Positions 32,566 through 46,218 of a stretch of 64,000 nucleotides of DNA are shown here, one piece after another. This stretch comes from Otis tarda. Taxonomy: Eukaryota; Chordata; Aves; Otidiformes; Otididae. The stretch is taken from contig CM048552.1 of assembly GCA_026413225.1 (NCBI GenBank), forward strand, positions 163,754,053 through 163,818,052, in the 5' to 3' direction. A program made the translations under genes and the position numbers. Position 1 is the first letter of the stretch. Every line of letters starts with the position of its first letter. Below the pieces are notes generated by a model. It saw only the letters and a program-made list of their open reading frames with translations. It was not told the DNA's origin and did not search any database.

Positions 32566-32685
32566 GTATTATTGATTATTACAAAGAGTAAAAAAAAAAA
32601 AAAAAAGGCATAGGTTTGCGATTCCATAGTTCCATGTTGGACTTACATCTTGAAAATCAAATATATTCTGGTCTTCTCACTCAAT

Positions 32686-32757
32686 TCACAGAATGATTTA
32701 ATTGTTAGGGTTGGAAGGGACCTTTAAAGATCATCTAGTCTAACGCCCCTGCAAGAC
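32686..32757 (-). mobile_element. CR1 3' tip, antisense
   Basis: TTCACAGAATGATTTAATTG, GGGTTGGAAGGGACCTTTAAA and CATCTAGTCTAACGCCCCTGCAAG is the antisense tip of a CR1 3' UTR. It lies just upstream of a sense CR1, giving two copies pointing away from each other. Confidence 0.8.
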
Positions 32758-32792
32758 ATTCTAGAACTAAAAAAAAGTTACAGGAGAGAACC

Positions 32793-33872
32793 ATTCGGTG
32801 GATAAGGTTACAGTTATGGATGGACCACTCAGTGTATAAGGAATTGGCTGGATGGCCACACTCGGAGAGTGGTGGTCAACAGCTTAATGTCTACATGGAG
32901 ACAGATGACAAGTGGCATTCCTCAGGGGTCTTTGTTGGCAACATAGACAGTGGGATAGGGTGCACCCTCAGCAAGTTTGCTGATGACATCAAGCTGTGTG
33001 GTGCTGTTGACACGCTGGAGGGGAGACATGCCATCCAGAGGGACCTTGACAGGCTGGAAAGGTGGGCCCATGCAAACCTCGTGAAGTTCAACCAGGCCAA
33101 GTGCAAGGTCCTGCATGTGGGTCGTGGCAATCCCAGGCACAAATACAGGCTGGGTGGAGAATGGATTGACAGTAGCCTTGAGGAGAAGGACTTAGGTGTG
33201 TTGGTGGATAAGTAGCTCAACATGAGCCAGCAATGTGCGCTCGCAGCCCGGAAAGTCAACCACATCCTGGGCTGCATCAAAAGAAGTGTGATCAGCAGGT
33301 CAAGGGAGGTGATTCTGCCGCTCTACTCTGTTCTCATGAGACCCTTACCTGGAGTACTGCATCCAGCTCTGGAGCCCCCAACATAAGAAGGAAGTGGACC
33401 TGTTAGAGAGAGTCCAGAAGAGGACCACAAAGATGATCAGAGGGCTGGAACATCTCTCCTGTGTGGACAGGCTGAGAGAGTTGTGGCTGTTCAGCCTGGA
33501 GAACAGGAGGCTCCAGAGAGACCTTGTATTGATCTTCCAGTACCTAAAGGGAGCCTACAGGAAAGATGGGGAGAAACTCTTCAGTAGGGTGTGTTGTAAT
33601 AAAATGAGGGGTAATGATTTTAAAAATAGAGGGAGGTAGATTCAGATTAGACATTAGAAAAAAAAAAAATGTTACAATGACCGTGGTAGATCACTGGAAC
33701 AGGCTGCCCAGAGGGTGGTATCATCCCTGGAAATACTCAAGGCCACATTGGCCGGAGCTCTGAGTAAACTGATCTAGTCAGGAATGTCCCTGCTCCTTGC
33801 AGGGAGGGTTGGACTAGATGACCTTTAAAGGTGCCTTCCAACCCTAACTACTATATCATTCTATGATTCTAT
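32793..33872 (+). mobile_element. CR1 LINE, 3' 1.1 kb, decayed
   Basis: ORF2 from WLDG-type sequence through the RT catalytic box KFADDIKLCGA (FADD kept) to DLGVLVDK and a TAG at 33213. The coding then continues in other frames: PLLERVQK-like [19 protein letters not shown] near 33394-33455. It ends CTATATCATTCTATGATTCTATA at 33872. A stretch seen in other copies between GVPQ and FVG is deleted, with codons running directly from SSG to VFVGNIDSG. Confidence 0.92.
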
Positions 33873-36800
33873 AAGAGCAAAAGAAGAATAAATTAATGCA
33901 TCAGATACCTGCCACCTGAGAAGGTACTAAATAAGCAGTTAGAAATAGTAGTGGATATGGGGACATACATTGGAAAGATGATAAAATTTTTAACAGCGTA
34001 TTTATGAATAAATAAGGAATAGTAATTCAGAACTTCCCATGGCTTAGAAAGATTGCATTATGCTTAATTTGACAGACTGAAAGAAAATAAAAATAGGAGT
34101 TTTTTTCACCTTCATTAATATTAAATTAACACATCACCAAAAGAAGTTGTGAATGCCAAATGCATGAATTTGTTTGAAATGTATAAGATGGTGAAGTTTA
34201 TTAATTGTTATTTATAAATATATATAAATAGCTATGAAATGCTACTATCTAATATTCATTTCATTTAGGAACAATCATTTTCAGAAGATCAGATGGTGCA
34301 TCAGATATAGACTTTTTATTATAGTATTTATCTTAATATTTGTTATTAACTACTGTTGGAGACAGGCCATGAGATTAGATGTAGTAGACAAATCTTTCAC
34401 CTGTGCCATCACATCAATTTTCATTAATTTATGTACCTCATAAACCTGATGTATTTGCAGACAGTAAATGTAGTCAGTAGGAATAGCCAGACACCTCTGG
34501 ACAGTTACTCATCGTAAGTAAAGGTCTACAGTTGGATTTTATGAATGATTTGCATCAGAAACATTTTCTGTTTGTGCAAAAGAAGAGATAAGTGTCCATG
34601 AAGTATTCCCAAATACTCCATATATTGAGAAGACCAGACTATACCATGTTCAAGGTAGATGTGATTCTTTAGAGTTATTTTAGAACCCATTTTCCTCACT
34701 TAGCTGTACCATGCACATATAAACACAACCTTTATGCTTGTACAAAACTAAAATACTGTATATAGGATTCTGACTAGAGACTTGTAGCATATAACTCCAC
34801 ATCTGTCTTAAAAATGTCATGAAAGTGTGTCTTTATTAATTTCCAAGAAATCTTGACTCAATGGCCTTTCTTAGAATCACACAGGCTCAGAGGAAAAAAA
34901 AACACATAATTTTCTTCCAGACCTCATACATTTCACTAATAGGTCATATCAAGGCGCTGTATTTGTTCTGCTAGTATCTCACTACATGATGTACTGGGAT
35001 GCTGCTGTTTCAGATATTTAAAAGCCTGGCTTTAACACTCTGCCAAGGTATGCCATGAATGTCAGAGTGCTTTAAATCAAAACTGAAAACTGACTTGTTT
35101 TTCCCTTTCCTTTCCATCATTAGCTTGGCACTGCAAGCTGTGTTATTAATTATTGTACATCTCTTGTAAAGCACCTTGAGATGTCTTGCTGAGATAAGGT
35201 ACTATGTCCTATAAATGAAAGTTGTTGCTGCTGTTCAATCTGAAATGCATCTAAAGTACAGTAGAACAAAGTCTTTCAAAAGTTCCATCAACTACAGAAA
35301 GTTTAATACAAGTTAATACTATGAGGCTGATTGTAGTATTTGCAGCTTATAGTTTACAGCTTACAGAAACACTTAGAACTGTGCATTATGCCTTCAAAGT
35401 ACTTGTATATTCATAGTGATTTACATTAACCTTGCACATCTTGTACTCAGGTACAACCAAGCAGGTAAACAGAAAGACAGAGATGTAGATTTAAGATTTC
35501 TGTTAGTATTCATATGATGAACTTCCTAGACATAGGATTTGCACCATATGTTACTGTGTTAGCGTAGAGAGACTAATGAGGAGGGCAGATAGCTCAACCT
35601 AAGAAGGTAGTTACAAAAGCAGGATAGGTTCTTCAAGAAAGAAACTTCTTTGACACTGTTGAACTATTTTAATACTTTGGTTAAACATCATGAGACTTCA
35701 AAAAGCATGAAAGATACTATCAGCTTATTTTAAAATGGGATTAGCTGTAATATTGGGATGCTAGGCTTACCTGTAGCTTTAGAGACAAACTCATCCCTAG
35801 CGACACTGTTTCAAAAATGTACTTGACCTAATTTCTCTGGAACTTAGACTATTTGTTAAAATAAAAAAAAAAGTTTTCTACATCAGGAGATGTTTAAAGG
35901 TTACAAAAGAGGTACCAAAATACTTAAATCACAGGAAAAAAAAAAAGTAGGGAATGGAAGATCCTTATCATTAGGGTTGACTTCACTGCTGAAGTGAAGG
36001 CTTGCTTAACTATACAGAGAACTGACATTTCTGCTCAGCTAGTTTTCCTTTTGGCTATGTATGCAACATATCTAGCTCATGCATCATTCTTATTACCTGT
36101 AGATCTCCAAATATTTAATACATGAAAATAATTATTTCTCAGAAAGGAAAAGTGATCTTTCAGAAGCTCAGACCACCACTGACACAGCTGGACATTGAAC
36201 TCATGTTTCCAGTGAATGAATGCAGTTCTCCACCTACTCATTCTAGTTTTATAAACATGCTTTCAGAGATTTTCTGATAAAGGCAGCATGGATAATTATC
36301 TGCACGAGCTCTAAGGTTAAAATGCAAGAAACTCTAAGTCATGGTTAGACATTTATTAAAATCAGCCATTATAGACAATATTTTGTTTGTCATAGATGGA
36401 AATTGAGTTGGGGAAATATTCATCCCTATTTTTCTAGTTATTCTGTATGTCCAAATTCTTGGCATGAAATGAACAGCTATTCCAGGTACCCTGTGACTTC
36501 CTTTCTGCTCATTTCTGCCAGTGAATTACGGTATGTTAAATGCTGTTCTAGTGTGGAAACAGAAGCAGCAGACTTCTTGGTATCCACAGAAAATGGCCAG
36601 GGAGGACTGAGACATTGACAGGACAAGCATTGCAACAAAAATGGACAATTTTCAGAACTGTAGCCTAGACATTGCTAAGCAGCAATGGACAAGCATAAGA
36701 AGTGATTACAACATTCTGACTGCTACTGAAAGATTTCCTATTTGGTGCCAGATCTAGCCTCAAGACAAGCCTGGTGGTTAATGAATGTTTTGTCATTAAG

Positions 36801-37883
36801 TATGGGATGACTATACATGAAAAAAAAAAAACCTCATTATCATGAAGGTGTCAGTCATGACAATACTTATCATTCTGAGCCCATGGACAATTAAACGGGT
36901 AAAAATGACAAGGCTGGAATCCTGATGATCAGGAAGGAACATTTTATTTATTTCTTGCTATCTACTTTTCATTCCTCTGCACTACATGGTCATAAAGTGA
37001 AAAAATGTCACTTCTAACATCAAAGACACAGAGCTGAATCTAATGATCCAACAAAACTGACGGTGCACTAGAGGAGTCAACAGTGTACCCCGTCTCTTGA
37101 AATTTCCCATCTCAAGAATAATCTGCACTTTATTCTGCCATTGCATCTTGCATAACACTTACAAAAGTCTATATAAAACACAGGCTGAGGGCTTCAACAG
37201 CAGAAGAGAGAGTGACATAAGCTAAAATAGTAGACTGTTAGAATTTCAATGTGATTTCAATTAAAACATGCATTGCATTTTCATTTTTGTAGCAGTCAGA
37301 ACACCCTGAAGATTTGACTAACTTTTCCTTCCCCTTTTCTCATCACCACATTACACCATTATAGTTATGAAATCTCATTTACCCATGAGGCCGATATGGT
37401 ATCTTGTAAAAACTTGTACACTTCTAAAGACTGCATTTGCAAAAATTATACTCATATTGAAGATACTCAAGCAGACGAAATGTGATGATGGGTCCCCAGA
37501 TTAAGCTTTTATGAAAGAATAATTCACATTGATTAACATATATTTTCTTAAAACCACTTTCTTTCCTCTCTGAAGAAACTGTAAGTGGTAGTTCAAAAGA
37601 ATCTTGATATTAAAGCTAATGTTTGTACTGCTTGGTAAGCCATGTGCACTCAACAAGCCTCTGATATACTTTGTTGTACAGTTATCTCACACAATATTTC
37701 ATTTCAAAAGCAAATAATTACCCTCAGTTTATTTCACATAGCTTCTAGTAAGCAGACATTTTGATGTCTATTTTAAATTGAATATGAAGACTTAAATACT
37801 GGTCCAGCTACTAGCATAACTAAGCATGTTTCTAACAAAACAATTCAAAATAAATGATGCTATTGACTGGAATGAAAATACAG
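33873..37883. other. Mostly unrecognised; possible ancient SINE/LINE tails
   Basis: Near 35150-35225, CTTGTAAAGCACCTTGAGATG then CTATGTCCTATAAATGAAAG resembles the sense tail of an ancient L3/MIR-type element. Near 36130-36245, ACACAGCTGGACATTGAACTC with the bases after it resembles the antisense part of the same class. Otherwise AT-rich without genes. Confidence 0.35.
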
Positions 37884-38339
37884 TGCGAGCGACGGAGGAA
37901 CATACGACAAAGACTCAATATGAATAATAAGCATAGTTCAATTTATTAGTCCCGGGTACGCATATTTATATTGCTAAGATAAAATATGCCTACTAGTCAT
38001 TGTGTGATTGGCTTAAGCTCTAATGGTTACATTTGCATATCCCTCCTACTTGCAGTTAGCTAATCTGGAAAGTCCCGTTAACCTGGAAAGTCCCATACTT
38101 TTCATGTTTTCACTTTCTCAAAGTTGCTTGCAATCTTCTTCAAGGTTGCTTCGTTTACTTTCCCACAGGAAGCTTCATTACTTTCTCACAGGTGGCCTCA
38201 TTATTTTCTTACAGGTGGCTTCAGTACTTTCTTACAGGCAGCTTTAGCAATGTCCTTGAGGCCTGCTGCTCACAAATATAACAATTCCATTCGGTCTGGA
38301 TTGTTCACTAAGTGTCCCTGATACTCCAGGTATCCAACA
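37884..38339 (-). repeat. Solo LTR of the same family as the 1269-6851 provirus
   Basis: On the plus strand it starts TGCGAGCGACGGAGGAAC and ends ACTCCAGGTATCCAACA, the reverse complement of the provirus LTR. It is flanked by ATACAG (37878-37883) and ACACAG (38340-38345), a 6-bp target duplication with one mismatch. It is 456 bp: an 8-bp insertion (TACCTGGA on the minus strand) follows the first seven bases of U3. The 23-bp repeats are present and more diverged. No interior remains, as expected after recombination between two LTRs. Confidence 0.92.
38067..38094 (-). promoter_or_regulatory. Two perfect GGGACTTTCC sites in the solo LTR
   Basis: GGAAAGTCCC at 38067-38076 and 38085-38094, each the complement of GGGACTTTCC, 18 bases apart. 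This is the decamer of the HIV-1 enhancer and a strong Rel/NF-kappaB site. The provirus LTRs have the same two boxes with the first G changed. Confidence 0.65.
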
Positions 38340-41300
38340 ACACAGATCTTAAAATTTTTTTCTTTCCAGCCCTGTGCTGTTCTTATTCACATATAATTTC
38401 TATTGTATCACAAGTATTTCATTACAGTGCTGACAGAGCTAATACTGAAGAAATAAATTTTCTTTCAATTAAATCTAAATTACCTAATGTTTTAAAGTGA
38501 ACATGGACCTTATATTGATGGTGAATAAGAACATAATTTAAATAGGATCATCTTTTGCTGTCTTATCTGCAAGTCCTAACAGGCTTAAAATTGCTATCAA
38601 GATTGTATGCCTTTTTAAAGTAAGTCTTCAGTCTTTCCCTATTATTTCTGGTATATAAATGCAACTGTACAGGCCTGAACAGCTTTGCATGTACCAATTT
38701 TAACTAGTTCAGCAGTCAGTTTTTCTACAAAAAGAAATTGTGTGATGAATTTATTTTTGCCTCCTTGGAGATGGCATGAAGGTACATTTACATTTCCCAC
38801 AGTGCTCAACTGGAACACTCTTGCAGCACAATAGCGAATGGTCAGCCTATCCTGTGTTATGTAACTGTTCAGATTTAAATTATTATTTACTGATCTTCAA
38901 AAAGTTCGACATAACCATATGTTCACATGTGAACAAGAATGAAAAATTCAGGCAACAACAATCATTCACAGTGAATTGTAAATAGCACAGGTCAGTTATG
39001 ATCTATAGCTGAAAAATTTATGGACTCGGATTTTTTTTTTTAATCACACGTCAATTACTTCTTATAAGAAGTAAAACTGTGATAAAAGAAAATATTTTTT
39101 TTTCTTAGAAATTGAAATGCTTTGAAAAACATATTAATTTTACAAGAACTTTTTTCAAAGGTATCAGAATGTATCATTTTGACACTCTCTTATATCACTT
39201 GTCTGAATTCTTGCTCTTGTTTAAACTAATATGTAATTTGTACAAAAAAAAAAAAAAGCTGCTAAGATGTGAAATATGTATCTTAATTTGAAACTCTTTT
39301 CCCTGGGAAATTTACTTAGAAAGTTTTCATTTTTACTTTGTTCAGCTGCAGAATTCGGAAATCAGTTCTTGTCATGCTTTGAAATAATAAAAAGGCTGTG
39401 AAAATTTAGTATTTTCTCCAACAGATTAATCAATGAAGAAGATATCTTTAATTTTCTTACTGATAAACAGTTCTGTACATTCGGCTCCTCCTCAGAAGAC
39501 TTCTTCCTTCATGGTAATCATATAATTTTATGGCATCTTTTGTCAATTTTCTTCAATGTTATAGACAAAACTTCTATTAAACAGCAGTATAAGGTATTGA
39601 AGTGGCTATCTAAGATGCACGGACCAAAGCAACAAAATCAATATCCTACATCCATACATCACACCATTGTACAAATATCTTATTCAATTATTTTTATACC
39701 ATGACCCCATCTTTTTTTCCTTCGCCATAGTCAGCTAGGATACACTTCCCTGTACAGTCAACATGACCTGTGTCCCCGGCATCTAGATAGACTTGTGTTT
39801 GGCAGCTTGAAATCATGTTTTGTTTTAGTGAACTCAGCTTAAGCAGTGACCCAGATGATTCTGTATGACTGCTCTGTATGGTTCATTGTTTTCCACTTTG
39901 TCAGTCTTGTATTATCTGCATACTTTGTCAGCAATTATTTTGTATTTACTTCTATGCCACTAATAAAAAAAAATATTGCTGGACCTGTTACTGTGCACTT
40001 CAGAAATACAATGTAAATGTCCTCATTTAATGCTTAATTGCCATAGATTACATCAGACAATATATCAGCCAGGCATTACTATACTTTAAATAAATCTTTT
40101 TTTTACCATATTACTTTTCTATACTAAATTAAATGCTATGAACAAGCCTATTCTTTTTAACAAAACATGGAATTAAATAAGAAAAACCTACTGATTATGT
40201 TCTTTACAAAGAGTAAACCATAAAAAAAAAATCTAATAAAATGGTTGAAGTACAATGAAGTAACTTGTTATCCCTCAGTAGTTATTTTATGTTCTGGATG
40301 TTCTTCAATATATTCAGAAGTTGTGTAAATTAAAGTTATTTGGTAGTTTTCCTTGTCTATGCTTACACAGCTAAACAAGTATTCATATTTACCACCACAT
40401 TGTAAGTTGTACAGCTCACATACTATTGAAGATGGCTTAAAAATTAAAAATAATTAAAGGAAAAAGAACCACAAGACTAGTGTCTTTAGTCCTGGTTCTA
40501 CAACTGTATTCTATGAAAGCAATATAAAGTTAGTGATGGTTTTTTTTCCTGTTTTGTTTTATGTCACTGCTGTTTTTCCAGTAAAATCATGGAGCTTATC
40601 AAAGTACACAAGAGATAAATCTAGTGTATTTTTTTTGTATATTTTTTTTTAAAAATCTATTATTCCTTAGTAATAACCAGGTTTTGAAGAGCAGCCTCTC
40701 TTCAAAAGTCTTATTTACTGTCATTAACTGATAAAATTTTAAATTTTTTTTGGCGACCACTTTAAGATTAGGATCATATGCTTGACTTTGACACTTAGAA
40801 TTATGACCAAACTATTTTGGCCAAAGTTTAGATTGCAGACTCCCTAGCTATCTTACAAAATATGGTAATATAGTTATGTTAATACAATCAAAACTTAAGA
40901 AAATTCTGACAGAAAATGACTAGGTTAGTAAACTACTTATTGTAAAAGAGAGAGGAAGGAGTACTGCAAATTCCTGTTCACTAAGCATTGTACAAGACAG
41001 TGATACTCCACCAGCTGGAGATTATCAAGCATAACTCACAACGTCACATTTTTATTTGTCTAACGGAGAGAAGTATTGCATTTTCCCTCAATATGAAATA
41101 TATCATCCCATACACATTAGCTCTTAAAGTAGTAACTCAAGTATACTAAAAATTTTTTTGACAAGGAGACATTTCATAGTTCTATAATCATGCATGTTTT
41201 GATTAGTTCTCCTATGCAGGTGCATCAAAATTTGATCTCAATAATTCCATGTGCCTGATGCTGATCTAGGTCACTCCTTTAGGTCATCTTGTTTACCATA

Positions 41301-41409
41301 TATGTAGTATAAAGCAAATTAAACAAGAGGCAAAACAGACATACACAAAAGGATTCAGTTGTCTAAACATTAATATTTAGTGTAATTTGAGATACTCTTG
41401 TATATCCTT
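38340..41409. other. No recognisable element
   Basis: AT-rich, many homopolymer runs; no gene or repeat recognised. Confidence 0.5.
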
Positions 41410-43110
41410 AGAGAATCATCGAATGGTTTGTATTGGAAGGGATCTTCAAAGATCATCTAGTCCAGTTCTCCTCCTATGGGTAAAGAGATCTTCCACTATG
41501 TCAGGTTATTCAGAGCCCCGCCCAACCTGGTCTTGAATGTTTCCAGGGAAAGGGCATCCACAACCTCTGGGCAGCCTGTTCCAGTGCTTCATCACTCTCA
41601 TCATAAAAAGTTTCTTCCTTATAGCCAGTTTAAATTTACCTCCCTCTATTAAAAAAAAAAAATTACCTCTTGTCCTATCACAACAAGACCTGCTAATGAG
41701 TTTCTCCCCATCTTTCCTATACCGTTAGGTACTGGAAGACTGCTATAAGGCCTCCCCAGAGCCTGCTCTTCTCCAGGCTGAACAGCCCCAACTCTCTCAG
41801 CCTGTCCTTATAGGAGAGATGCTCCATTGATCATCTTTGTGGCCATCCTCTGGACTCCAACAGGTCCATGTCCTTCTGCTGGAGGCTCCAGAGCTGGACA
41901 AAGCACTCCAGGTGGGGATCTCAACAGGCAGAATCACCTCCCTTGACCTGCTGATCATACTTCTTTTGATGCAGCCCAGGATGCAGTTGGCTTTCTGGGC
42001 TGCAAGCACACATTACTGGCTCATGTTGAGCTTCTCGTCCACCAGCACACCTAAGTCCTACTCCTCAAAGCTGCTCTCAATCCATTCTATACCTAGTCTG
42101 TATTTGTGCTTGGAATTGCCCTGACCCCTATGCAGAACCTTGTATTTGGCCTGGTTGAACTTCATGAGGTTTGCTCAGGCCCGTATCTCCAGCCTGTCAA
42201 GGTCCCTCTGGATAGCATCCCTTCCATCCAGAATGCTGACCACACCACACAGCTTGATGTTGTTGGTAAACTTGCTGAGGGTGTACTCTGTCCCATTGTC
42301 CATGTCACTGACAAAGATATTAAACAATGTTAGCTCCAATACCAACCCCTAGGGAACACCATTTGTCACCCATCTCCATTTGGGCATCAAGCCATTACCC
42401 ACAACTCTCAGATTAGGCAACAGTCTGGATGGATGCCTTAGTATTACTATAGATCAGACACTGGATGTGACCATCCAGTTAATTCCTCATCCACTAAACA
42501 GTCCGTCCATCAAATAGGACTCTCTCCAATTTAGAGGGAAGAATGTTATGAGGGACCATGACGAAGGCCTTACAGAATTCCAGAGAGATGACGTCCATAG
42601 CTCTTCCTTTGTCCACTGACATTGTCACTGCATCATTGAAGGCCATTATGTTAGTCAGGCAAGACTTGCTCTTGGTGAAGCCATGCTGGCTATCTGTAAT
42701 CACCTTGCTGTCCTCCGTGTGCCTCAACATAACTTCTAGAAGGATCTGTTCCATGATCTCAGGCACAGAGGTGAGGCTACAGGTGAGTAGTTGCCAGGGT
42801 TCTCCTTTATATCTTTTTTTTTTTTTAAATGGATGCAATGTTTCCCTTTTCCAAGTCAGCAGGGACTTCACCTGACTTCCATGTCTTTTCAAATATCATG
42901 GAGTGGCTTAGCAACTACATCAGTTAATTCCTTCAGTACTCTGGGATGCATCTTATCAGGTCTCATAGACCTATGTATATTCAGGTTCCTCAGGTGGTCA
43001 CAAACTAGACCTTCCCTTACAGTGGGATGAACTGTGCTCCCCCTGTCCCTACCTTGAGGTCCAACCTTCTACAACCTTTCATAAGCTGGAAGATGCGTGA
43101 GGGTGGAGGA
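41410..43110 (-). mobile_element. Long CR1 LINE, antisense, 1.7 kb
   Basis: The 3' end is at 41410 (AGAGAATCATCGAATGG) and the element runs leftward in its own sense from about 43110. It is the most 5'-extended CR1 here with 59050-60270. It includes the segment between endonuclease and RT (PRVLKELTDVV-type codons near 42920-42955). The RT N-terminus lies in frame at 42494-42892 ([33 protein letters not shown]). The catalytic box near 42262-42280 reads FTNN instead of FADD, and stops and shifts occur throughout, so it is dead. Confidence 0.92.
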
Positions 43111-43546
43111 CTGCAAAATTTCACTATGTCTTCTTTCATTGTTGTAATGCTGCTCTCTAAATTTCTATTCAAGTGTTAATCATTTGTGAATCAGCAGGCA
43201 ACAAATGCTCATTTCTAATGCCTTGACATATTTGTGATATTCATATAGGATTCATAGATCCGTGATTGTCTGACAAGGCAGAGAGTGACCAGGCAGTATA
43301 TCCTAATGTTTCTAAAATGCTATGAGTCATCTGCATTTAGGCATCTGAAGCCCACTATTAATGTCAATAAATGATCAAGACATGAGATTATTCTTGATTA
43401 AATGTTTCCCATCTGGAGGTCAAATCATAGTAAACAGATCTTTCATATTTAAACTATCTAGCTTACACTCCAGCTGCGTCTCTAGAAGGAAGCGGTTGTC
43501 TACCAGGTCCTATGTCATGCATAGCAACTCTGGTGAATATCTGAAA
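43111..43546. other. No recognisable element
   Basis: AT-rich; nothing recognised. Confidence 0.45.
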
Positions 43547-43625
43547 GGGCTATCTGTAGCTTGGTGGTATAATTAAAAGAGCATTAAACTATGTTGAAGT
43601 GACTGTATCCTACTCTCAGGGAGCT
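43547..43625 (+). other. tRNA-like stretch (possible SINE head)
   Basis: TAGCTTGGTGG (43557-43567) resembles a polymerase III A box, and AAAGAGCATTAAACTATG follows as in an anticodon arm. A convincing B box is absent and the tRNA fold does not close. It could be a worn tRNA-derived SINE or chance. Confidence 0.2.
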
Positions 43626-43670
43626 CTCCAAGAGAGTAGGATACAAGAATTTGGAGAATTCTCCAAATTC
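43605..43670. repeat. Two adjacent perfect inverted repeats
   Basis: The first is GTATCCTACTCTC (43605-43617) with its exact complement at 43632-43644, a 13-bp stem with a 14-base loop. Three bases later comes a perfect 24-bp palindrome, 43647-43670, with half-site GAATTTGGAGAA. Both would extrude as hairpins. Neither belongs to a repeat I recognise. Confidence 0.9.
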
Positions 43671-45974
43671 CACTGGCAGTGTTGACCAAGAGCTCATTCT
43701 GTTTGCCTAAATATATACATCTAACCATATCTGAGATACTACGTAGCATCTGAAACATGTACACAAGACTGGCAGACATACTGTGGAACCCCTGAGAGAC
43801 CTACATTTTTGCAGAAGGCACACAAGCAACTGAATGGATCCCTAGATCTCTCTTGACATCACACATAGTTCATATACAGCCACCAACATTCAGACAAACT
43901 CTACATTTATGTTTCTCCAATCAAAAGGTGATTTCCAACCCTTCAGCTTGTAAAAGTTTCTCACACAAAGATATACAACATAATTTGAAATTCCCTGGGG
44001 TGTCACCTCTGGCTTTCTGCAGCTTCAGAGTGGTGAGGGTCTTCTACAGGTCTTGTATATCTGCCAAATCCATTGTTAGAAACCCTGAGGCTCCTTAAAT
44101 CATACTACATGTGGGCAAATGAAATAAGCTTCTTTTCACATATGCTAATCAAGAATAAGGCACACCTTCCCAACTAAATTGAATACTCTTAAAATTGTTA
44201 ACAAAACACTATTTTATCTTAGAACTCTCATCATATGTTATGTATATACTTACACTCTTTTGATTTAGTTTGTTTTAGTATTCAAATATAGATAAGGTAT
44301 TACAGCTCTAACATCTTCTATATATGCAGAAGAAAAGTACTCAATTCTTCTTACTGCAAATGTGCATGTTAGTTACTCCTACATTTATTTTAACAGCAGT
44401 TCTCTAGGAAAACAGCTAACACTTTTTTTTTTATTATGAAGCATTTGTATTTGTTAGTAGTATTATAATCTTCATTGTCATTAGTTATTTTTCCTACTTT
44501 ATCATTTGTAATTGAAAAACTGCTTACTGACAAGGACTTGTGCTAAAACTTGTATACATGTTTATTTCTTCTAAGTAATAGTAATATTTTCATTAAATTC
44601 CGTGCATACTAGAAAGTTCCATAAAGCCATCTTAACTACTATAACAATTTCCACATATTTTAAACAAACAAAAAAAAATTGTTAGATTACAGCATTGTTC
44701 TTTTTAAATGCAGATGCTTCTTTTACTGTAATTTTCATAAACCTATGAATTACAACAGCTAGAACTGTTGTCTAGGTCAATGATCTAGGAAAAAACATCA
44801 TGTTCTGAAACAAGTTGAACAAAAGTAATTAGCATTTACCAGTCATTACAGCAAATTTCCATTAACATTGCCTATTCTAAATGCTACTTAAAAAAAAAAA
44901 AAGTCAAAACTACACTACGTTGTTGCAACAAAACAGTTCTTGCAGACTTAATATTTGTGGTTTTCAGTAGTTTCTTCTATACCTAGTGAAAAATTAATAA
45001 ATCTTCACAGAAACATGCTTGGAATCTGAAGGACAATTTTATATTTTTTAAAAAAGAGTAAAATCTTGAGACATTGTTGTTTCTCATTATTTATTGTTTT
45101 TCTTTAGGAAGGACCAAAATTTCCCATTACCTGTCCTCTACCCTGACATCAGACTGTGTCCTAAATTATACCTGAAGAATCTTATTGTCCTAAAACTATT
45201 ACTTAAAGATTAAGTCATTTAAATTTTCAGCTGAAAAAGAAAATTATTTAAAACATAGATGGCATCTGAATAAGATGTCTTATTCTATCAGTTTGAATTC
45301 TGTAGAGTAGCCAACAAAAACAAGAGGTCAAAGGATTTTTTTTTAGTGTGCTGTTATTAGTAGATTATCACTTCTTATTAGCAGATCATTCTTTGCCTGT
45401 CTTCAGTGGACACTTTCAGAAGAAAATGACCAAAACATACACTTGACTTGTGATGGGAGTTAGGTTAGAATCAGGTTTTAACCCCCCAAAAAATTATTCA
45501 GGAGAGAACTGAGAAAAAAAAAAAAAAAAATCAGGCAGCTCAGGAAACTGTATTCAACCTCAGTTTGAATGGTGCATATATTTGAAAGTACTTTGGAAGA
45601 GTCAGCAATTATATTATCTGTAAAAAAAAAAAAGAAAAAAAAAAAAACAGATTACATTGCTAACACCACTCCATAGATTCTGATAATCTTTTTTTTTTTT
45701 TTTCAAATTAGAGTTGCTTAAAGACCAGAATAAGAGATACAGCATATTAAACCTGTAAGTTCAAAAAGCAGGGTTACAGGTAGTGACCCTGAAAGTCTGT
45801 AAAAAAAACAGTAAACCATCATTGAGAAATACAAATTGCTATGGGCTGAGAATTTGGCCATCACTAGTCTCAAAACACGGTATTACCTCCATCCCTTTCA
45901 CCACACCAACCTCTGTTCTTCCTTTCAAAGTACTTACTTAAGTATGTAATTTACAGTATAATAGCTCACAGTGA
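43671..45974. other. No recognisable element
   Basis: AT-rich with A-runs near 45512-45530 and 45621-45650. No gene seen. Confidence 0.5.
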
Positions 45975-46218
45975 ATGCTGATACCCAGCTCCCTTCCCAG
46001 TATCAGAAAATTGTCCCTCAATATAGTCCTCACTTTATATATTGAGCATGATGTCACGTAGTATGGAATAGCCCTTTGGCTAATTTTGGCAAACTATCCC
46101 AGCTGTTGGCTGATTAGGAAACTATCCCAGCTGTGTCCTCCAGTGATAGGTGCCATCAGCTCCAGTTCCTCTGACAGCTCAGGTGAAAATTGACTCTATC
46201 CTAGCCAGAACCAGGACA
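45975..46218 (-). repeat. ERV-L-type LTR fragment, antisense
   Basis: On the minus strand it begins TGTCCTGGTTCTGGCTAGG and carries GGGCTATTCCATACTACG, then CATGCTCAATATATAAAG (TATA-like). An internal duplication of ACTATCCCAGCTGT separates two copies by 22 bases. Confidence 0.65.

Noticed and set aside
45512..45650. Long A runs taken as retrotransposon tails
   Set aside because: No LINE 3' UTR or retrocopy lies upstream and no target duplication is visible.
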